From B46-G9 sp964581175 (GTDB lineage: Bacteria; Desulfobacterota; DSM-4660; Desulfatiglandales; Desulfatiglandaceae): a stretch of DNA of 7,618 nucleotides. The notes under the pieces were generated by a model. That model was not told where the DNA came from. It worked only from the letters and a program-made list of their open reading frames with translations, and did not search any database. A program made the position numbers and the translations under genes. The stretch covers positions 1 to 7,618 of the forward strand of contig CAZONI010000138.1 of NCBI GenBank assembly GCA_964581175.1, given 5' to 3'. Positions 1 to 4,482 of this stretch are shown here, piece by piece. How positions within the stretch are numbered: the first letter of the stretch is position 1; each line of letters starts with the position of its first letter.

Positions 1-276
1 GGGCAACTCTGTCAGGTCAAAGGTCTTTCCAACGCGTGGGGCATGATGCTCCCACCGGACAGTCTCGCCTGAAAAGACCTTTTCGGCCATGCACCAGGGA
101 CAGACATCCTCGATCTGGCTTAAGGCCTGGTAGCATTTCTTCCCGACCCCTTCCCCAAAATCCCTGACCATGCTTTTGTTCATGAATTCAAGGACAAAAT
201 CCTGGTTTATGATGTAGATGCCGTCCTCCATTGCCTCGAGGATGGCAGTAAGTCTTTTCCCCATTTTTTCGGGCAT
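1..276 (-). CDS. PAS-domain signalling protein, N-terminal part (runs off the left edge)
   Basis: Reading the minus strand from an ATG at 276 gives 92 uninterrupted codons to the window edge. A GGAGG lies six bases upstream of this ATG, which decides the start; a second in-frame ATG at 264 lacks such a site. The protein opens with a PAS-like helix and strand (LTAILEAMEDGIYIIN, residues 9-24), followed by residues typical of a PAS core (FMNKSMVRDFG). A cysteine cluster follows: Cys49 (GKKCYQ) and CPWC at 59-62. PAS modules with this Cys and CPWC pattern are, as I recall, frequent in deltaproteobacterial sensor kinases and sigma-54 activators, where they sense a ligand or redox state. The output domain lies outside the window, so kinase, cyclase or transcription activator cannot be told apart. 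No signal peptide or membrane segment is seen in this part, so the sensing domain is probably cytoplasmic. Confidence 0.8.
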   Translation of the reverse strand, partial: MPEKMGKRLTAILEAMEDGIYIINQDFVLEFMNKSMVRDFGEGVGKKCYQALSQIEDVCPWCMAEKVFSGETVRWEHHAPRVGKTFDLTELP

Positions 277-533
277 GGCATCCCTCCACTGTTACATCAG
301 CAGCTCCAATGGCACTGGCGGTATTGAAAACTCTCAAAGACAAAGCAATGCTCCGGAGCTCATCAACATCAAACTGAAAACGGTGATGACGTCCTTGACG
401 TTACCATTTACCGTGTGAGAAGGAAAGATGAAAGCCTCTCCGATGATCTTGGCCTCCCAAATCCACCATCCAATTTTCACATCATCAGTTTCACCGGGTG
501 TTTTGGTGAAATTCCTGATCACCTGCAAGCGGC
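277..533. other. Intergenic stretch with gene-like fragment, no supported gene
   Basis: This left half of the divergent spacer has no ORF I can support. On the minus strand, two frames carry protein-like text on either side of about position 370: one reads WWIWEAKIIGEAFIFPSHTV and a neighbouring one reads DELRSIALSLRVFNTASAIG. That is the look of a decayed or frameshifted gene, but I recognise no family and the evidence is weak. On the plus strand, an ATG at 428 behind AAGGAAAG opens a 36-codon frame ending at 538, also without recognisable features. A perfect 10-bp palindrome GCTCCGGAGC lies at 350-359. The promoter of the PAS gene should lie here, but I see no convincing -35/-10 pair for it. 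Confidence 0.3.
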
Positions 534-650
534 ATTAGATGCAAGGCGCCAAGGAGCGACGACTGAGGCGTATGGGAACAATACGCCGCAAGGAGGAGCG
601 AGCGAAGGCAACGCAGCAGATGATGCCTTGCTGGTGGATTTGGGGGCCGC
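534..650. repeat. GC-rich interspersed repeat (REP-like) with internal hairpins
   Basis: This block is purine-skewed and looks like an interspersed intergenic element. It contains a perfect 7-bp inverted repeat GGCGTAT/ATACGCC (567-573 and 581-587, 7-base loop). Outer arms GCAAGGC/GCCTTGC lie at 541-547 and 625-631. Related CAAGGAGCGA-type and CAAGGAGGAGCGA-type motifs sit on either side of the central hairpin. Similar sequences, as I remember them, recur between genes in Desulfobacterota genomes and give spurious short ORFs rich in Arg, Lys and Glu, as one does here. Only one copy is in the window, so repeat status rests on that recollection and on the internal symmetry. The edges are approximate. 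Confidence 0.5.
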
Positions 651-658
651 TTTCCCTA

Positions 659-687
659 TTGACACGCCTAAGAACGTCTGGTAATTT
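659..687 (+). promoter_or_regulatory. Candidate sigma-70-type promoter of the sulfur operon
   Basis: A perfect TTGACA at 659-664 is followed, after exactly 17 bases, by TAATTT at 682-687. A TG at 679-680 one base before it makes an extended -10. Transcription would start near 694, giving a leader of about 40 bases before the ATG at 736. The element lies immediately downstream of the GC-rich repeat and faces the six-gene plus-strand cluster. The -10 hexamer itself matches only 3 of 6 consensus bases, so the call depends on the -35, the spacing and the TG. Confidence 0.5.
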
Positions 688-735
688 TTTTTCCTTGAGC
701 ATTACACCTGTGTTCATCACAATGAAGGAGTTCAA

Positions 736-1176
736 ATGATGGCAAAAAGAACCTTTCCCGTAGTCCTGTGCACAGTTTTTTTCCTGGCTTTGATGGTTAG
801 CCTCCCCGGGCGAACCATGGCCGAGGGACCAGCCAAGTTTGTCCCTGATACGGCCCTCTGCGCCAAGATGCTCCGCTTCGGCAAGGAGGCATACTCCAGA
901 GGCAGGTATCTTGATGCCAAAGAGTACTTTCGCAAGGCAGTTCAGGCCGATCCCGGTTCCCAAGTGGCATGGCGCTACTATGATCAGGCCGTGATCTTCG
1001 CCCTTGCCGAGAAGGTGGAAAAGAATTCGGGTCTGACTCTTCCCGGCGTGTCCGAAAGGCCGGAAACGGGCCAGGTAACGCCGGAGGCGGCGCCTCCGGC
1101 ACCTGTCGCCAAAAAACCCCAGGGAAAAGAGGGCGGCGAAGGCGGCTTCAAGATTCTTGAAGATGAGGGATGTTAA
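736..1176 (+). CDS. Small exported TPR protein with C-terminal cysteine
   Basis: This is a 146-residue protein of the first gene in the sulfur cluster. A typical signal peptide is visible: KR near the N-terminus, a hydrophobic core at about 8-23, and a likely cut after RTMA (residue 29). The mature part has one clear tetratricopeptide repeat (about 45-78: GKEAYSRGRYLDAKEYFRKA...DPGS). After it come a short helix (about 79-98), a Pro/Ala/Gly-rich linker (about 107-136), and a tail FKILEDEGC that places Cys146 last. Cys42 is the only other cysteine in the mature part. AAGGAG at 725-730 supports the start; the adjacent ATG at 739 is an alternative that costs one residue. The gene ends 19 bp before the YeeE/YedE gene, so the two are probably cotranscribed. 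TPRs mediate protein contacts. A periplasmic partner of the transporter is a reasonable inference, but I know no characterised homologue and do not name a function. Confidence 0.82.
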   Translation: MMAKRTFPVVLCTVFFLALMVSLPGRTMAEGPAKFVPDTALCAKMLRFGKEAYSRGRYLDAKEYFRKAVQADPGSQVAWRYYDQAVIFALAEKVEKNSGLTLPGVSERPETGQVTPEAAPPAPVAKKPQGKEGGEGGFKILEDEGC

Positions 1177-1195
1177 GATTTCTTAAGAGGATGTT

Positions 1196-2395
1196 ATGAG
1201 TGACGAAAGAGAACCAAGTGTATTAGCGGGAATCCTGAGCCGTGGGTACGCCAGGATTTTTTTTGAAAACTGGCCCATGTGGGTCGGCGGGGTCCTGATC
1301 GGAATAATGAGTGTCGTGACCTTCGCCTGGGCACGGCCGTGGGGAGTTGCAGGGGGGTTGCGGAACTGGGGCGACTGGTTCTTTTCCACCGTGGGCATCT
1401 ACCATCATCCCGTACTCTCCCCGGTGCTGTCTACCAATTCCATACTCACCTTGGGCCTGCTCTGGGGTGCATTCGGGGCTGCGCTCCTCTCCAAACAGTT
1501 TTCCATTCGAATGGCCCCTCCCCTGGAGCTTGCCAAGGGGGGTGTTGGAGGAATCTTCATGGGAGTGGGATCTTCCATGGCGGGCGGTTGTAACATCGGG
1601 GGGTTCTATACCGCCGTCAGTGCCCTCTCTTTCAGCGGCATAGCCATGATGTTCGGGCTTTTGATCGGAGCGTTTCTCGGCCTTAAGTACCTGTACTGGG
1701 AACTCGAGCACCTTTCCGCGGGATCAACGGTCGGATCAAAAGTACCGGAAGGGAAAAAAGGCTTCAGCTGGCTCCTGGTCGAACCTTACCTGGGCGCCGC
1801 AGCTCTGGTGGCTGCGATTATCTGTGTTTTCCTGTATAATCGTCAAGCCTACACCCGCATCGGCGGTCTCCTGCTCTGCGGAATTGCCTTCGGAATTATC
1901 ATCCAGAGGACCCGTTTCTGCTTTGTGCGCGGATTTCGTGACCCCTTTATGACCGGCGAAGGACAAGTGCCCCGGGCCATCGCCATCAGTCTCATCATCA
2001 GCATCCTGGGCTTTGCGGCACTCAAATGGACCGGTTTGCGACCCGAGTCCGACTATGTTGCACAGGCCTTCTGGTTCGGAGGCCTGGTCGGCGGCATCAT
2101 TTTCGGCATCGGAATGGTCGTGGCCGGAGGGTGCGGGAGCGGGTCCGTCTGGCGAGCAGGCGAAGGCCAGGTAAAACTCATGGTAGCCGTTGTCTGTTTT
2201 GCCCTCAGTACATCCCTTTTCAAGCTCCTGACCAGATCGTCCGAGGGGCTTACTGCACTCATGGGACAGCGGGTCTTTCTCCCTCACTATATTTCGTACA
2301 AGTGGACCGTTATCGGCCTGATCGCTCTTCTCTTTATCTACTATCTTGCAGCCGCGTGGAATGAGGAGACCGACAAGTTTACGGTTGAAATGTGA
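1196..2395 (+). CDS. YeeE/YedE family sulfur (thiosulfate/selenium-type) membrane transporter
   Basis: This 399-residue polytopic inner-membrane protein belongs to the YeeE/YedE (Sulf_transp) family, whose best-known member TsuA takes up thiosulfate by passing it along conserved cysteines. It shows the two-fold internal repeat of the family. Each half has a small-residue-rich signature with a cysteine: MGVGSSMAGGCNIGG (Cys132) and FGIGMVVAGGCGSGS (Cys313). A further conserved-looking motif, RTRFCFVRGFRDPF (Cys242), sits in between. Hydrophobic segments cover about 28-46, 82-98, 114-130, 145-164, 196-214, 224-236, 260-276, 292-310, 326-345 and 370-387. AAGAGG at 1185-1190 sets the start. About 400 residues is the long form that includes both halves. 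The neighbours TusA and DsrE-type proteins argue for delivery of sulfur to a cytoplasmic persulfide relay. Selenium transport, proposed for some YedE homologues beside TusA-like proteins, cannot be excluded, and the substrate is unproven. Confidence 0.92.
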   Translation: MSDEREPSVLAGILSRGYARIFFENWPMWVGGVLIGIMSVVTFAWARPWGVAGGLRNWGDWFFSTVGIYHHPVLSPVLSTNSILTLGLLWGAFGAALLSKQFSIRMAPPLELAKGGVGGIFMGVGSSMAGGCNIGGFYTAVSALSFSGIAMMFGLLIGAFLGLKYLYWELEHLSAGSTVGSKVPEGKKGFSWLLVEPYLGAAALVAAIICVFLYNRQAYTRIGGLLLCGIAFGIIIQRTRFCFVRGFRDPFMTGEGQVPRAIAISLIISILGFAALKWTGLRPESDYVAQAFWFGGLVGGIIFGIGMVVAGGCGSGSVWRAGEGQVKLMVAVVCFALSTSLFKLLTRSSEGLTALMGQRVFLPHYISYKWTVIGLIALLFIYYLAAAWNEETDKFTVEM

Positions 2396-2436
2396 CGGCT
2401 CCGTAAAAACCCCAAATGAGGCATACACAAAAGGAC

Positions 2437-2465
2437 TTGACATCGCCATTCAAGGAATTACGTTA
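2437..2465 (+). promoter_or_regulatory. Possible internal promoter upstream of tusA (weak)
   Basis: The 105-bp gap between the transporter gene and tusA contains a perfect TTGACA at 2437-2442. The best -10 candidates (TACGTT at 2459-2464, or ACGTTA at 2460-2465) match at most half the consensus. It could let the cytoplasmic relay genes be expressed without the transporter. The perfect -35 and the unusually large gap for this operon are the only support. Confidence 0.28.
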
Positions 2466-2500
2466 AAAGCACAATTTTTGACCGAGGAGGATTTGTTGAA

Positions 2501-2740
2501 ATGGTAGAAAACATTACAGCGGACGAAACTTTGGACTGTCGCGGGCTCAGCTGCCCGATGCCGATCCTGAAAACCAAAAAGACCATAAGCAAGATGTCTT
2601 CCGGACAGGTACTCGAGGTTTATTCATCTGATCCGGGTACAAAAAACGACCTTCCCGCCTTTGCAAAGAGAACAGGGCACGAATACCTTGGGGAAAAGGA
2701 TGACAACGGATTTACCCGCTTCTATATCAAGGTCAAGTGA
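2501..2740 (+). CDS. tusA: TusA/SirA-like sulfur carrier protein
   Basis: This 79-residue protein has the usual length and fold signature of TusA, the small cytoplasmic carrier that receives a persulfide sulfur and passes it to further relay proteins. The hallmark is LDCRGLSCPMPILKTKK (residues 11-27). Cys18 in the CPMP motif is the expected sulfur-carrying residue and Cys13 is a second one nearby. The later part (GQVLEVYSSDPGTKNDLPAF, about 35-54, then FTRFYIKVK at the end) fits the family's beta-alpha-beta layout. GAGGAGG at 2484-2490 precedes the ATG by ten bases. It lies between a YeeE/YedE transporter and DsrE-type genes. This combination is known from sulfur-oxidizing and sulfate-reducing bacteria and, for YedE with a TusA-like protein, from selenium metabolism. 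A role in tRNA thiolation, as for E. coli TusA, is possible but less suggested by the neighbours. Confidence 0.93.
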   Translation: MVENITADETLDCRGLSCPMPILKTKKTISKMSSGQVLEVYSSDPGTKNDLPAFAKRTGHEYLGEKDDNGFTRFYIKVK

Positions 2741-2825
2741 TCCCGGCTCTTCTCAGTTATCTTGATCTATTTCTCTCATCCTTCATCTTAGGCAGTGCAT
2801 TCGCCTAGCATTAGGGAGTTTACCT

Positions 2826-3131
2826 ATGGCCAAGTCGTTGGGTATTTTTGTTTCCTCAGACAAGCACCTTGAGAAGATCATCGCACTCTGCCGGGCAGCA
2901 AAGACCAAGGACATAGAGGTGACCATTTTTTTCAGCCATGTCGGCACCTTGCTCACCCAACATCCCAGATTCGGAGAGCTTGAAGGATTGGCAAAGGTGG
3001 CCCTTTGTAACGTGGGGTTCGAAAGCCAGGGGCTCAAGCCTCCGGTGGTGGGAGTCCAGGATAAAGACTACGCGACCCAGGCAAGAAACGGCGAGATGAT
3101 CGAAGACTGTGATCGTTACGTGGCATTCTAG
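2826..3131 (+). CDS. DsrE-family sulfur relay protein
   Basis: This 101-residue protein begins with a beta strand and helix typical of the DsrE/TusD family (SLGIFVSSDKHLEKIIALCRAA, about 4-25). A second strand (DIEVTIFFSHVGTLLT, about 29-44) follows, with the small-residue turn expected of this flavodoxin-like fold. Cys61 in VALCNVGFESQGL occupies the region where DsrE proteins keep their sulfur-binding cysteine; Cys22 and Cys95 are also present. No signal peptide is seen, so it should act in the cytoplasm. AGGGAG at 2813-2818, seven bases before the ATG, sets the start. It lies 85 bp after tusA and 13 bp before a second DsrE-type gene. In the DsrEFH/TusBCD complexes such subunits accept sulfur from TusA; acceptance from the TusA encoded here is the natural inference. 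The exact subgroup (DsrE, DsrF or a peroxide-type DsrE) cannot be set by eye. Confidence 0.78.
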   Translation: MAKSLGIFVSSDKHLEKIIALCRAAKTKDIEVTIFFSHVGTLLTQHPRFGELEGLAKVALCNVGFESQGLKPPVVGVQDKDYATQARNGEMIEDCDRYVAF

Positions 3132-3144
3132 GAGCTGAAAAGTT

Positions 3145-3450
3145 ATGGAAAACGTCAAACATGTTGCTTTCTTGATCAGGAGAAAAGAAGACCTCTGGGA
3201 AGGTTCGCGCTCCACTCTGGGTCTCGCTGTTGAAAACTTCTATTCCTACATGTTTGTACTCGACGTGGAAGTGGACATAACTGATGAGTACAAGGAGAAC
3301 CTGGAGTGGTTGGAAGACATGGAGTGTGAATACTTCTCAAACAACAAGATGAACGCCGAGAAACACGGGTTCCAATTCCTGACACTGGAAGAAATCGGCG
3401 AGAAACTGAGAGAGATGGACCTCGTGATACCGTTTGGGAGCAGGGAATGA
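3145..3450 (+). CDS. Second DsrE/DsrF-like protein
   Basis: This 101-residue cytoplasmic protein is the same length as the gene just upstream and has a similar layout. It has an N-terminal strand with a charged turn (HVAFLIRRKEDLWEG, about 6-20) and a helix beginning LGLAVENF. A strand YMFVLDVEVD follows, then EWLEDMECEYFSNNKM (about 54-69) with its single cysteine, Cys61. It ends in a helix and strand reading LREMDLVIPFG. The closing sequence is typical of DsrE-fold proteins and the lone cysteine lies where the sulfur-binding residue is expected. I take it as the DsrF/TusC-like partner of the preceding gene. A GGAG at 3131-3134, ten bases from the ATG, overlaps the stop codon of that gene. 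The 13-bp gap and the ATGA overlap with the next gene imply coupled translation and perhaps a complex of defined proportions. Sequence similarity to characterised DsrF is faint, so the subunit label is tentative. Confidence 0.7.
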   Translation: MENVKHVAFLIRRKEDLWEGSRSTLGLAVENFYSYMFVLDVEVDITDEYKENLEWLEDMECEYFSNNKMNAEKHGFQFLTLEEIGEKLREMDLVIPFGSRE

Positions 3451-3620
3451 AAATCTTGCACATCTTGAAGACAGAACCTGATGAAGAGACCAGGACGCTG
3501 ATGGAACTCATCTCAAAAGGAGAAAAAAGCACCACGTTTTCTCTGTATGAATCAGGTCCCGATTACGCGAAACTCCTGGATCTCATCTTCGAAAACGACC
3601 GGACCATCTCCTGGTGGTAG
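3447..3620 (+). CDS. Short DsrH/TusB-like protein (57 residues)
   Basis: The ATG overlaps the stop codon of the preceding gene (ATGA at 3447-3450), and the frame stays open for 57 codons to TAG at 3618-3620. The start MKILHILKTEPDEE and the end DYAKLLDLIFENDRTISWW resemble the two ends of DsrH/TusB. E. coli TusB starts with a similar strand and ends in a Tyr-x-x-Phe/Leu-type helix closing on an SGQMAW-type tail. About 40 residues of the usual 95 are missing from the middle, and there is no cysteine at all, whereas functional DsrH/TusB proteins generally carry one. It could therefore be a structural subunit of a DsrEFH-like assembly rather than a sulfur carrier. Its place as the last gene of the set, in the order expected for E-F-H, is the main support besides the two end motifs. 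Confidence 0.65.
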   Translation: MKILHILKTEPDEETRTLMELISKGEKSTTFSLYESGPDYAKLLDLIFENDRTISWW

Positions 3621-3858
3621 GGCACGGCGCCTTCGGCTGCGTTAGGCGTGAGGAGCGGGCTTCGCCCTTGAGGGCCGCTTCGCTTGAGGCAAAACAGCTT
3701 GGCGGCTGGGCGGCCAAAGGCGGGGAAGCCGCCCTAAAATGCGCCAGTCCAGCCTCTGCGCCTCGGTGCCATCTACAGCCTAATAGCCTAAACTGCTTCA
3801 GCCTAAACCCCTACAGTCTTATGCCTTACGCCCTCCGCCTTACGCCTCGTTCTTTTCG
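3621..3858. repeat. Convergent spacer of hairpins and degenerate short repeats
   Basis: This 238-bp stretch lies between the ends of two convergent operons and I see no gene in it. The left part is GC-rich with small inverted repeats: GGGC-TTC-GCCC (3657-3667), TTGGC/GCCAA (3699-3703 and 3713-3717) and GGCGG/CCGCC (3719-3723 and 3729-3733). The last is followed by CTAAAA and could act as a weak plus-strand terminator, but lacks a T tract. The right part is built of short direct repeats: AGCCTAA three times (3777, 3785, 3800), CTACAG twice (3773, 3811) and a perfect 10-mer GCCTTACGCC twice (3823-3832 and 3837-3846). I recall this style from spacers in Desulfobacterota. No canonical terminator is visible for either operon. 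Confidence 0.6.
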
Positions 3859-4476
3859 TCACTTTTCCTGTTTCCGAAGAAAATCCTTTAGCACGCCGGA
3901 CAGTTCTCCTTCATACCCGCTGTATAAGTGATCCGCGCCTTCAATAATCCTGAATTCCGCGTCCGGATTCCACTTGCCGATCATTTCACGAATCAGGGAA
4001 GGCGGCGCAATATCATCAAGGGAACCGGAGACGACCATTCTGATTGTCGGAGTGTATGTCAGGGTTGAGAAATCCATAAACGCAACGGGAGGGGAGACCA
4101 GACACAGGTGTTCGACTTGCGGGTACCGCTCTCGGCCCATTGCATTCACCCATGCCCCGAAGGAATACCCCACAAGGTCCGGTTCTACACATCCCATCGC
4201 GAGGAGATATTCGAGGGCCGCTTTCACATCCTCCTGTTCTCCGGGGCCATTGTCGTACCTGCCCTGGCTGGCGCCCACGCCCCTGAAGTTGAACCGCAGG
4301 GTCGAATACCCTGCCTCGCCATAGGCCTGAACCAGGGTCGAAACGACATTGTTCCGCATGCTCCCGCCGTAAAGGGGATGCGGGTGTGTGACCACCACAC
4401 CTCTGCTCCCGCCGGCGCGGTCAAAAAGTCCCTCAAGAGCAAGATCTCCTGATTTGAACCGAATCTTTTCTTCCAT
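3859..4476 (-). CDS. Alpha/beta hydrolase (COG2945-like)
   Basis: This 205-residue soluble protein is probably a serine hydrolase or esterase of the alpha/beta fold. Early on, THPHPLYGGSMRNNVV (30-45) and LRFNFRGVGASQGRYDNGPGE (60-80) are the two signatures of the COG2945 group and would form the oxyanion side of the active site. The nucleophile elbow is GYSFGA with Ser105. GSLDD (151-155) supplies the acid and GADHLYSG (180-187) the catalytic histidine, His183. The length is that of the group, with no cap domain. The natural substrate is unknown for this group. It is the last gene of the minus-strand operon, starting six bases after the DUF362 stop codon. The ribosome-binding site is weak (AAGG 14 bases upstream), so translation probably depends on coupling. 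Its end faces the sulfur operon across the repeat-filled spacer. Confidence 0.88.
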   Translation of the reverse strand: MEEKIRFKSGDLALEGLFDRAGGSRGVVVTHPHPLYGGSMRNNVVSTLVQAYGEAGYSTLRFNFRGVGASQGRYDNGPGEQEDVKAALEYLLAMGCVEPDLVGYSFGAWVNAMGRERYPQVEHLCLVSPPVAFMDFSTLTYTPTIRMVVSGSLDDIAPPSLIREMIGKWNPDAEFRIIEGADHLYSGYEGELSGVLKDFLRKQEK

Positions 4477-4482
4477 TTTTTC

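Noticed and set aside
310..326. TGGCAC at 310-315 followed by TTGA, suggestive of a sigma-54 promoter
   Set aside because: The distance between the GG and the downstream element is wrong for the -24/-12 pattern and no GC is at the -12 place.
415..684. 89-codon plus-strand frame in the divergent spacer
   Set aside because: Its second half is translated repeat (Arg/Gly/Ala-rich text), its start lacks a clear ribosome-binding site, and no family is recognised.
539..739. 66-codon plus-strand frame rich in Arg and Lys
   Set aside because: It is the translation of the REP-like element, a usual source of spurious ORFs, and it overlaps the promoter and the TPR start.
535..963. 142-codon minus-strand frame over the repeat and the start of the TPR gene
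   Set aside because: It is antisense to a well-supported signal-peptide/TPR gene and starts inside the repeat; no domain is recognisable.
1736..2449. 237-codon minus-strand frame
   Set aside because: Antisense shadow of the YeeE/YedE gene, whose membrane segments and GGC signatures are clear; the shadow text is Asp/Gly/Ser-rich without a fold.
3621..3858. CRISPR array
   Set aside because: The repeats are only 6-10 bp, degenerate and irregularly spaced, with no spacers of even length and no cas genes nearby.
3614..3931. 105-codon plus-strand frame
   Set aside because: It runs through hairpins and short repeats and into the end of the hydrolase gene; repeated Pro/Leu/Tyr text reflects the repeats.
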